A DNA stretch of 39,010 nucleotides from Enterococcus raffinosus (GTDB taxonomy: Bacteria; Bacillota; Bacilli; Lactobacillales; Enterococcaceae). Below the pieces are notes generated by a model. That model did no database searches. It was given only the letters and a program-made list of their open reading frames with translations, and was not told the DNA's origin. The first letter of the stretch is position 1. The number at the start of each line of letters is the position of its first letter. The position numbers and the translations under genes were made by a program. The stretch lies in the NCBI RefSeq assembly GCF_018917525.1, contig NZ_JAHLOS010000039.1, positions 1 through 39,010 on the forward strand. The letters are read 5' to 3'. Positions 1 through 6,472 of the stretch are shown piece by piece.

Positions 1-291
1 CAGCTTGACGTTGATTCTTCAAGAAATAATCCTTCGCCTTCCGCAAAAAAATCGAACACGGCAGGCTTATTTGGTATGCATTATTTCAAAAACAACTAGT
101 ATTATTTATTTTCAAACTTATTCCTCCTAATTTCTGCCAGCAACATTTACCCATTACGAATGATTCATTTTTATTTCTGTTTTTTCTCTACACTCTCATA
201 ATAAGAGAAGATCGAAAGCGTTTCGTCCAACCAAAGTCCTATTTTCTTCTCGGAAAAAAGGCTGGAGAGACCTAAAAAATGATAAATACAT
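1..291. other. left-edge intergenic stretch, no gene assigned
   Basis: I see no convincing gene here. On the minus strand an AGGAGG-like motif near 121-126 precedes a TTG codon, but that frame stops after nine codons. Open codons continue in several frames to the window edge, so the start of a minus-strand gene lying mostly outside the window is possible. The AT-rich part at 171-290 has an open minus frame of low complexity with no supporting start signal. Confidence 0.4.
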
Positions 292-316
292 AAAAAAAAG
301 AACCTAAAAAGGCTCT
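292..316 (-). terminator. intrinsic terminator of the ACT-domain gene
   Basis: Read on the minus strand, AGAGCC, a short A/T loop and GGTTCT form a stem (with one G-U pair), followed directly by a run of eight T. It lies 15 nt beyond the stop codon of the ACT-domain gene. Confidence 0.7.
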
Positions 317-330
317 TCTGGCAAGATTTC

Positions 331-696
331 TTACAAGACAGCGTATCCACCTTCGCGTAAAGCGGTAATGGCAGCATCAAGTTTGTCGGACTTAATCAAG
401 ACGTAGTCCGTATTGTAAGTTGAAACGGCAAAAATACTAATCCCGGCGTCTGCTAACAATGTAGCGATTTTTGCCAAAATTCCAACCAAACTAAAATCTA
501 ATACCCCTTCAATCTTAAAGGCTTTCCAATCATCTTCACGATTGATCGTATCCGTAGGGACGTTGACAGTCGCAGAAACAATTGATATTTCCTCCTCGGT
601 TACGCCAATAAAAAGCGGTTGCTGGGTGAGATCAATTCGCTTCAGATCTGCAACCTGATAGACAGAGAATTCCTGCGGCAGAGTGACTAAGTTCAT
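331..696 (-). CDS. ACT-domain protein (CASTOR/ACT_7 type)
   Basis: This 121-aa protein has an N-terminal beta-rich half (about 1-55) and a C-terminal ACT-like ligand-binding half (about 60-121). The motif GVLDFSLVGILAKIATLLADAGISIFAVSTYNTDY matches the amino-acid-sensing ACT fold of the small stand-alone proteins common in Firmicutes. Such proteins are thought to bind an amino acid or small effector, but their role is mostly undefined. No catalytic domain is attached. A GAAAGGAG motif lies upstream of the ATG, and an intrinsic terminator follows, so it is probably monocistronic. Family assignment is confident; ligand and function are unknown. Confidence 0.85.
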   Translation of the reverse strand: MNLVTLPQEFSVYQVADLKRIDLTQQPLFIGVTEEEISIVSATVNVPTDTINREDDWKAFKIEGVLDFSLVGILAKIATLLADAGISIFAVSTYNTDYVLIKSDKLDAAITALREGGYAVL

Positions 697-771
697 GTGA
701 AAAGGACTCCTTTCAAAAGCTTGTGATCATTCAAAGTTATCAGACGAAGGGAGAAAATGCAATCTGATTCT

Positions 772-800
772 TTGCTGAAAAAATAGCCTCATAGTATATT
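772..800 (+). promoter_or_regulatory. sigma-A-like promoter of the MDR oxidoreductase
   Basis: TTGCTG (772-777) and TATATT (795-800) are separated by 17 bp and lie 46 bp upstream of the ATG at 847. Confidence 0.5.
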
Positions 801-846
801 TGAGAAAATAATCAATGACTATTGAAAATGAAAAGAGGTCCAATTA

Positions 847-1815
847 ATGAAAGCTTTGTTTTTTGAAAATTTTGGCGGCAGTGACGTTTTACAATATGGT
901 GAGCTTCCTAAACCGGTGATCGAAGAAAATGAGGTGCTAGTGAAGGTAGCGTACATCGGTTTGAACTTTGCCGATATCTATCGCCGACGCGGCGAGTATC
1001 ATATTGAAAAACACAAGCCCTATATTAATGGTTATGAAGGAACAGGGATCGTTGTTGAAGTTGGCTGCAAGGTAACGAAGCAAAAGGTTGGAGAAACGGT
1101 GCTGTTTGTCGATGTTCCTTTAGCGAATGCGGAATATGTCGCAGTACCGAGTGAGCAGGTGATTCCTTTACCGTCGGATATCGACAGTAAATTAGCGGCG
1201 AGCATTGGGCTACAGGGGATGACAGCTGATTTTCTTGCTCATGATCTCGGCAAAAATGATCCCGGTGAAAAAGTCTTTATTACAGGAATTAGCGGCGGCG
1301 TTGGTCAGTTATTATCACAAATGCTGATAGCAGATGGGATAGAAGTCTATGGTTCTGCCTCTTCTAAAGAGAAACAGGCATTGGCGTTGACCCATGGAGT
1401 CAAGCAGGTTTATCCAAGTCGAGAAAACACTTGGGTCGAAGCACTCGAAGGCCAATTTGCGACTGCTTACGACGGTGTCGGATCAACGATTCAGCAAAGT
1501 TTAGATTTGATCAAGCATCGCGGAAAGGTCGTCTTTTTCGGAATGGCTGGCGGCGATCCAGTCAAGATTGACCCAGTCGCATTAATGGCTGAATCAAAAA
1601 GTTTGTTAACGGGAGATCTTTGGGATTACTTGACCAGCTATGAAGAAAGAAAAGTTCGTAGTGAGCGCTTATTCAGCTACTTCATTAAAGGACAAATTAG
1701 CATCAGCGAACCAACAATTTTTCCTTTAGCGGAGGGACGAAAAGCACATGACTATCTTGAGAACGGAAAGAGCATCGGGAAAGTGTTGCTGCAGCCTAAT
1801 CAACCTTTGAAATAA
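847..1815 (+). CDS. zinc-independent quinone oxidoreductase-like MDR protein
   Basis: This 322-aa protein belongs to the medium-chain dehydrogenase/reductase superfamily, quinone oxidoreductase (QOR) branch. The N-terminal GroES-like half carries FADIYRRRGEY and NGYEGTGIV. The Rossmann half carries the NADPH-binding GISGGVGQLLSQM motif near residue 147. The zinc-ligand cysteines of alcohol dehydrogenases are absent, as in NADPH:quinone reductases. It probably reduces quinones or reactive enones with NADPH in the cytosol; the substrate cannot be read from sequence. It has its own promoter-like sequence and terminator, so it looks monocistronic. Confidence 0.85.
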   Translation: MKALFFENFGGSDVLQYGELPKPVIEENEVLVKVAYIGLNFADIYRRRGEYHIEKHKPYINGYEGTGIVVEVGCKVTKQKVGETVLFVDVPLANAEYVAVPSEQVIPLPSDIDSKLAASIGLQGMTADFLAHDLGKNDPGEKVFITGISGGVGQLLSQMLIADGIEVYGSASSKEKQALALTHGVKQVYPSRENTWVEALEGQFATAYDGVGSTIQQSLDLIKHRGKVVFFGMAGGDPVKIDPVALMAESKSLLTGDLWDYLTSYEERKVRSERLFSYFIKGQISISEPTIFPLAEGRKAHDYLENGKSIGKVLLQPNQPLK

Positions 1816-1896
1816 AGCTGAGAAAGTTGAGCGGCTATGTCTGTTTGGCAATCTCTTTGATCTTTTTTCTGGTGGCGTTTCTGAATAAATAGCATC

Positions 1897-1939
1897 GACC
1901 TTACTTTACTGCTACCAAGTAAAGTAAGGTCCTTTTTTT
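1897..1939 (+). terminator. strong intrinsic terminator
   Basis: A perfect 14-bp stem (GACCTTACTTTACT / AGTAAAGTAAGGTC) with a 7-nt loop is followed by seven T. It ends transcription of the oxidoreductase gene just before the WYL regulator promoter. Confidence 0.9.
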
Positions 1940-1976
1940 AACCTGACACGTGTTTGCCAGTTTACGATGCTATACT
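1940..1976 (+). promoter_or_regulatory. WYL-regulator promoter with AACCTG...CAGTTT operator-like dyad
   Basis: AACCTG at 1940-1945 and CAGTTT at 1958-1963 form an imperfect dyad, with TATACT (-10) at 1971-1976. No good -35 hexamer lies 17 bp upstream. The same arrangement, with AACCTG exactly 31 bp before the -10, recurs at 2883-2919 before the next gene. This points to shared control, probably by the WYL protein itself (inference). Confidence 0.5.
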
Positions 1977-1995
1977 GATGATGGAGGTGAGTAGT

Positions 1996-2883
1996 GTGGC
2001 AGAGTATCGATTATTTCAGATGGTGTATTATTTGATGGATAAAGGCAATACGACCGCACCTGAATTAGCGGAAAAGTTCGAGGTTTCGATCCGAACGATC
2101 TATCGCGATATTGACATCCTTAGTTCAGCAGGGATTCCCGTTTATACGACACAAGGAAAAGGCGGCGGGATCTTTCTGCCGGAAAATTTTATATTAAACC
2201 GTTCCTTGATTTCAGAAGAAGAGCAAAATCAAATTTTGGCCGCTTTGCAAGGGTTGAGTGGAGTGGATGAGAAAAACAATCAAGCGCTGTTAAAAAAACT
2301 GGGCAGTGTTTTTCAGAAACAAACCACGAATTGGCTCGAGATCGACTTTTCAGATTGGCATCCGCAAAATGAAGAACGATTTCAACTTTTACAAAAAGCG
2401 ATTTTTCAAAAAACACGCCTTCGTTTTCACTATTTTAGTCGGGAAAAGACTGGCTCTGATCGTAAAGTTGAACCATTAAAGCTGATTTTTAAAGCAGGAG
2501 AGTGGTATTTGTATGCGTATTGCTGCGAGAAGCAGGCGTATCGTCTCTTCAAGCTGAAACGGATCAGACAGCTCCAGCAAACTACTGAAACCTTTGAACG
2601 AACCGCACCAGAAAAAGTGCTTGATCCCCCAAAAATTTATACCGAAAAGAAGCAAGTGGTACAGCTTGCCTTTGCACCAGAGCTGGCCTATCAGGTTTAT
2701 GAAAATTATGAGCAGGTGGAAGAAGCAGAGGATGGGCGTTTGCTGGTGGAAGGGGAATACCCAGTGAATGAGGGCTTTTATAGTTTTCTACTTTCCTTTG
2801 GCGGACAAGTCGAAGTCTTATCTCCGCGTTCCGTGCGCCAAGAAATGAGCAAGAAAATTGATCAACTGAAAACTATTTATTAA
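1996..2883 (+). CDS. HTH-WYL domain transcriptional regulator (YobV/YafY type)
   Basis: The N-terminal winged helix-turn-helix (about 1-65, with TAPELAEKFEVSIRTIYRDI) is the DeoR/HTH_11 type. It is followed by a WYL ligand-sensing domain (about 130-225, FHYFSREK and the KLIFKAGEWYLYAYC region) and a C-terminal WCX-like extension, the usual order for roughly 300-residue WYL regulators. I chose GTG at 1996 (295 aa) because GGAGGTGA at 1983-1990 sits six bases upstream; an earlier in-frame ATG at 1954 would lie inside the promoter. The next gene encodes a GyrI-like small-molecule-binding protein behind a matching promoter, so the two probably form a sensor/regulator pair, as in YobV/YobU of Bacillus. 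Confidence 0.85.
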   Translation: MAEYRLFQMVYYLMDKGNTTAPELAEKFEVSIRTIYRDIDILSSAGIPVYTTQGKGGGIFLPENFILNRSLISEEEQNQILAALQGLSGVDEKNNQALLKKLGSVFQKQTTNWLEIDFSDWHPQNEERFQLLQKAIFQKTRLRFHYFSREKTGSDRKVEPLKLIFKAGEWYLYAYCCEKQAYRLFKLKRIRQLQQTTETFERTAPEKVLDPPKIYTEKKQVVQLAFAPELAYQVYENYEQVEEAEDGRLLVEGEYPVNEGFYSFLLSFGGQVEVLSPRSVRQEMSKKIDQLKTIY

Positions 2884-2919
2884 ACCTGACACCAGCTTGC
2901 AGGTTATGCTCGCTATAAT
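2883..2919 (+). promoter_or_regulatory. GyrI-like gene promoter with AACCTG...CAGGTT dyad
   Basis: AACCTG (2883-2888) and CAGGTT (2900-2905) form a perfect 6-bp inverted repeat, and TATAAT lies at 2914-2919. The spacing matches the copy in front of the WYL regulator gene. The first base overlaps the stop codon of that gene. Confidence 0.55.
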
Positions 2920-2948
2920 GAAATCAAAGCTGAAAGCGAGGGAAAAAA

Positions 2949-3578
2949 ATGAAGTATGATTGGAAAAAACAAGAGAAGCATCTATATGGAAAGAAAAAGA
3001 AGCCGGAAATTGTGACGGTTCCGCCGCAAAAATTCCTTACGATTAAAGGCGAAGGTGATCCTAACAATCAAGATTTCTCAGCCAGAGTCGGGGCACTTTA
3101 TCCAGTAGCCTGGAAGATTAAGATGGGATTTAAGAAGTTTTATCAAGCACACGAAGAAAATCAGTCTGAGTTTGATTATAGTGAGTTTGCGATTTTCCCG
3201 TTAGAAGGTATTTGGTCCACTAAAAATACGGCAGATATTACTGATAAAGCAAGCTTTGAATACAAAATTATGCTGCGGCAGCCGGATTGGATCACGCAAG
3301 AGATGTTCGAAGCGGCGCTTGCCGCTGTGGCAGAAAAGGAACCAAACGAGTTGCTGCAGGAGCTTTGTTTTGAAACAATCGAAGATGGAAAATGCGTTCA
3401 GATTTTACATGTAGGTTCCTTCGACGATGAGCCTGCTTCCTTTCAAAAGATGAATCAGTTCGTAAAGGAACAAGGGCTAACACGCAGAAGCTACCTCCAT
3501 CGCGAGATTTATTTAAATGATGCTAGAAAAACCCCACCAGAAAAACGGCAAACGATTTTGCGTTATCAAGTTGAATAA
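2949..3578 (+). CDS. GyrI-like small-molecule-binding domain protein
   Basis: This 209-aa cytosolic protein begins MKYDWKKQEKHLY and contains VTVPPQKFLTIKGEGDPN. That opening is characteristic of the GyrI-like/effector-binding (SHS2) proteins found beside WYL or MerR/AraC regulators. These domains bind small hydrophobic compounds; some homologues have hydrolase activity (family knowledge). No DNA-binding domain is present. The promoter copies that of the neighbouring WYL regulator, so a shared inducible response to a xenobiotic or metabolite is likely (inference). Confidence 0.75.
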   Translation: MKYDWKKQEKHLYGKKKKPEIVTVPPQKFLTIKGEGDPNNQDFSARVGALYPVAWKIKMGFKKFYQAHEENQSEFDYSEFAIFPLEGIWSTKNTADITDKASFEYKIMLRQPDWITQEMFEAALAAVAEKEPNELLQELCFETIEDGKCVQILHVGSFDDEPASFQKMNQFVKEQGLTRRSYLHREIYLNDARKTPPEKRQTILRYQVE

Positions 3579-3662
3579 CTAGGGAAAATTCCAGGTTGTG
3601 TGGGCACATTCTTAGTCTTCCATCAGGCTTTCTAGTATAGTGGTTCTGAGGGAGGTGAAGAC

Positions 3663-3929
3663 ATGGAAAATCTTATTTTAGTTGGTCACATCGTTTTTGG
3701 GTTCGCTTCATTTGTTGGTTCATTATTATTGACGATCGGTTTTAGAAATACTTTCGCCAAACTGACGGGAATCCAAAAATCAGGCATCGTTTTAACTGTT
3801 GCCAGTCTTTTCGGTACGATCGCCTTTGCGATGCTCACGAAAGGGAACGTCATGGGGGCAGTGCTGTTTATCGTATTGGGATTAGCAATGTGTGTCTTAC
3901 TTGTGGCACCAAAAGCAGTGAAAGAATAA
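3663..3929 (+). CDS. small integral membrane protein, function unknown
   Basis: This 88-aa protein is almost entirely hydrophobic, with three predicted membrane segments (about 3-25, 40-60 and 64-82) separated by short charged loops (RNTFAKLTGIQKS, TKGN). It follows a strong Shine-Dalgarno (GGGAGGTGA) and ends at a strong terminator. I do not recognise a named family. It may be co-regulated with the two upstream genes, since a CAGGTT half-motif recurs in the spacer. Confidence 0.6.
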   Translation: MENLILVGHIVFGFASFVGSLLLTIGFRNTFAKLTGIQKSGIVLTVASLFGTIAFAMLTKGNVMGAVLFIVLGLAMCVLLVAPKAVKE

Positions 3930-3936
3930 CATGATA

Positions 3937-3974
3937 AAAGCCTATCCGCTTAATTTAGCGGATAGGCTTTCTTA
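3937..3974. terminator. bidirectional terminator between convergent genes
   Basis: A perfect 14-bp stem (AAAGCCTATCCGCT / AGCGGATAGGCTTT) with A-rich and T-rich flanks lies between the plus-strand membrane-protein gene and the minus-strand ABC permease gene. It can serve both. Confidence 0.85.
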
Positions 3975-3980
3975 ATAGAC

Positions 3981-4781
3981 TCAAACAGCAATATCCTTTT
4001 TCCCGTAATGATAGTAGGTCAGACCTATGCAGAAAAGAATCATAAACAACGTGATAAAAAGATAGGTGGGTTGAATCGTTTTAGCGATAACTAGATCCTC
4101 CGTATTAAAATAGCTGAAGGGGGAGGCATATTTTAGAATAGAAAGTGTTTCCTTCAATGATGCGGCAATACTTAAGAAATAGCCTAAGAATACGCAGCCT
4201 AAAGCGATGGCGGTGTTTCTTCGGTTTTTTGTGATATAAGCCGACAAAGTAAAACCGATAAAGAGAAAAATCAAGTGAATCCCCCAGGCCCCAAAGGAAA
4301 TGAACAAAAAGGCTACGGGATCAAAATCCTGTGTCTTGAAGTGAGTCAATAAAAGCCAGTTACTAACAGAGAAGCTAAGGTTGAAAAGAGTGACTAAAGT
4401 AAATGAACATAGGAGTTTAGAGGTTAAAAGTGATGTACGATTGATTGGTTTTGACAATAAAAATTCGATCGTCTTTTCGCTTTCCTCCTTTGAGAGCATT
4501 GAGGAGGTAAGAAGGATTGCATAAACACTGCCGAAAATTGAGACTAACAAAAATGAACGGCTGGCGTAAAAATGAAGAATATCTGTCATCTTTAGTTGGT
4601 CAAGACTCAAGGCTTGGACAAATTCTTTCGGGTATTGCGCTAACATGGCTTCTGTATTTTTCGCCATTTCGGCCACGGATTCAAAGCTAGCTAACATCAT
4701 CCCGTTGACAATAATCAGGATAGTCAGCCAAATAACTGTAGAAAGCAGGTTTCGCTTCATTTCCCTTAAAAAGAGGTTCAT
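3981..4781 (-). CDS. ABC-2 type exporter permease
   Basis: This 266-aa protein has six hydrophobic segments: about 12-32, 76-92, 112-132, 147-170, 180-200 and 236-256. The motif SSMLSKEESEKTIEFLLSKPINR is the typical cytoplasmic loop of ABC-2 permeases (YhaP/NosY type). Its start overlaps the upstream ATPase gene by 4 nt (ATGA), so the two are translationally coupled into one exporter. The substrate is unknown; similar TetR-linked exporters are often drug or lipid transporters. Confidence 0.85.
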   Translation of the reverse strand: MNLFLREMKRNLLSTVIWLTILIIVNGMMLASFESVAEMAKNTEAMLAQYPKEFVQALSLDQLKMTDILHFYASRSFLLVSIFGSVYAILLTSSMLSKEESEKTIEFLLSKPINRTSLLTSKLLCSFTLVTLFNLSFSVSNWLLLTHFKTQDFDPVAFLFISFGAWGIHLIFLFIGFTLSAYITKNRRNTAIALGCVFLGYFLSIAASLKETLSILKYASPFSYFNTEDLVIAKTIQPTYLFITLFMILFCIGLTYYHYGKKDIAV

Positions 4782-5662
4782 TTCGATGCCGTCCTTTCAT
4801 AATAGTGTAGGAAAATATCATCTAACGAAGGTTCAAGAATTCGGATATTTTTGAGCCGATACTTACTCAAATAAGCCAACAGTTCATTGACGTTTCCCGA
4901 AAATAAGAAGGTAATTTGATTTCCAGCGACTTGCTGGTTCGAATGATTGGGCATGTCAAAGGCTGTAGGCAGCTTAAAGAATTCTACCTCAATCTGCTTG
5001 TAGGTGTTTTCTCGCAAAGCTTCAACCGTTTCAAGTTTCAACAGCTTTCCTTCGCGAATAATTGCCACACGGTCACAAATTTTTTCCACCTCACTGAGTA
5101 TATGAGAAGAAAATAGGATGGTCGTGCCTTTTTCTTTTTCTTGTTTTAACAGCTCGAAAAAAATATTTTGCATCAGAGGATCAAGCCCGCCAGTTGGTTC
5201 GTCAAGAATCAAGACTTTCGGTTGGTGCTGTAGGGCTTGAACGATCGCCACCTTCTTTTTATTTCCATAAGACAAGGCCGTAATTTTTTTACTCATATCC
5301 AATTCCAGTCGTCGGGCTAATTCTGCGGCTTGCTTCTCACAATCCTTTTTGTAAAAACGAGCAGAGTAACGCAGCAGTTCAACTACCGTCATATCATCAT
5401 AATAGTTGATCTCAGAGGGGACATAGCCTACCCGTTGCTTCATCTTTTTTGCTTCGCGAAGACAATTAAGTCCGTCGATTTGAACTTCACCGCTATTGGG
5501 ATAAATAAAGGAAAGAAGAATTCTGATCAGTGTTGATTTCCCGGCGCCATTTGGACCGATCAATCCGATGATCTCTCCAGGCTGTACTGAAAAACTCACA
5601 TCCTCAATTCCTCGCGCTTGACCATACTTTTTTGATACCTGCTGGACCTTAATCATGTTCAT
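4778..5662 (-). CDS. ABC transporter ATP-binding protein
   Basis: The single nucleotide-binding domain shows Walker A (GPNGAGKST), a signature-like LSYGNKKKV, Walker B (VLILDEPTGGLDP) and the SSHILSEVEKICDRV H-loop, followed by a C-terminal extension (about 215-294) typical of the CcmA/BcrA drug-export class. I start it at the third in-frame Met candidate (5662), because GGGGTGG lies six bases upstream, giving 294 aa. That start overlaps the 3' end of the TetR gene by 14 nt. It forms an exporter with the downstream permease. Confidence 0.88.
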   Translation of the reverse strand: MNMIKVQQVSKKYGQARGIEDVSFSVQPGEIIGLIGPNGAGKSTLIRILLSFIYPNSGEVQIDGLNCLREAKKMKQRVGYVPSEINYYDDMTVVELLRYSARFYKKDCEKQAAELARRLELDMSKKITALSYGNKKKVAIVQALQHQPKVLILDEPTGGLDPLMQNIFFELLKQEKEKGTTILFSSHILSEVEKICDRVAIIREGKLLKLETVEALRENTYKQIEVEFFKLPTAFDMPNHSNQQVAGNQITFLFSGNVNELLAYLSKYRLKNIRILEPSLDDIFLHYYERTASK

Positions 5663-6290
5663 TTTCGACCACCCCATAAAGTAAGATGTCTAGATACTCT
5701 TTGATTTCCTTTTCGATCGTCGCTTTATTTTGGAAGAATTCCATTGGTGCATCCTTATACCTTGCCAGATATTGCATAATGATCGTGTTGATATACAGCG
5801 ACATTCCTTGTAAAAGATTCTCAGAATCATTTTTAATCGGAAGCGTCGCGATTGCCTTTTGTAAAACTTCGGCTGATTGCTGTTGTGCCTGCAGCATGTA
5901 TTTCTGAATAATTTCTTGCTTTTCCTTTACTACTTCGACGTTGGTCTCCTTGGAAGCATGATTAACAAAGAGAATCTTTTCTTTGGCATCTGAGGAATAC
6001 AAGGCCATTTTATTTTCCATACTTTCAAAAAGAATTGCGTAAAATTCCGTTGCCGTTATTTCTTGCTTTACTGTCATTAACGATTCGATGTTGTGACGCA
6101 GCAAAAACAAGTAGAATTCCTTCTTGCTGCCGAAATAATTGAATAAACTACCTTTTGAAATTCCTAATTCTTTAGTGATCTGATTTGTACTAGCTTCTCC
6201 ATAAGGGTGTTTCGTAAATATTTCGATACCTTTTTGAATAATCTTTTCTTTCTTATCAGACGGTAAATTCAAGAATGTTTCTGTTGCCAT
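5649..6290 (-). CDS. TetR/AcrR family repressor
   Basis: The N-terminal helix-turn-helix (about 20-50, TNQITKELGISKGSLFNYFGSKKEFY) is a clear TetR domain; the rest is an all-helical ligand-binding domain with no specific match I recognise. The ATG at 6290 is preferred over the GTG three codons earlier because AGGAGGTGG sits just upstream. It is the first gene of a three-gene operon with the ABC exporter. Two TGACCA-NN-TGGTCA palindromes lie upstream, which supports autoregulation of the whole operon and induction by an exported compound. Confidence 0.9.
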   Translation of the reverse strand: MATETFLNLPSDKKEKIIQKGIEIFTKHPYGEASTNQITKELGISKGSLFNYFGSKKEFYLFLLRHNIESLMTVKQEITATEFYAILFESMENKMALYSSDAKEKILFVNHASKETNVEVVKEKQEIIQKYMLQAQQQSAEVLQKAIATLPIKNDSENLLQGMSLYINTIIMQYLARYKDAPMEFFQNKATIEKEIKEYLDILLYGVVENEHD

Positions 6291-6303
6291 GATTACCACC
6301 TCC

Positions 6304-6381
6304 TGACCATGTGGTCATTGTGATTTCAAAAAAATAGAACTTCTTCATTTAGAGTCTATCATGATATGACCAAGTGGTCAA
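6304..6381 (-). promoter_or_regulatory. TetR operon promoter with two operators
   Basis: Two near-identical palindromes, TGACCATGTGGTCA (6304-6317) and TGACCAAGTGGTCA (6367-6380), flank the promoter. On the minus strand TTGACC (6376-6381) and TAGACT (6353-6358) are 17 bp apart. One operator overlaps the -35 box and the other lies beside the ribosome binding site, a typical repressor layout. Confidence 0.8.
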
Positions 6382-6410
6382 CTTAATTTTGATTCTAATT
6401 AACAATAGAA

Positions 6411-6458
6411 CGCCCCTGAACTTAAAATAGTTTCAGTTCAGGGGCGCTTCGTTTTTTT
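6411..6458. terminator. intrinsic terminator hairpin between the regulator and TetR operons
   Basis: A 12-bp stem CGCCCCTGAACT / AGTTCAGGGGCG with a 12-nt loop is followed by a seven-T run on the plus strand. It lies just downstream of the minus-strand regulator gene, so it can stop that transcript too, although the T-run favours the plus strand. Confidence 0.75.
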
Positions 6459-6472
6459 GTATAGTAAAAAAA

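Noticed and set aside
171-380. 69-aa open frame on the minus strand
   Set aside because: Low complexity, overlaps the end of the ACT-domain gene and its terminator, and has no ribosome binding site.
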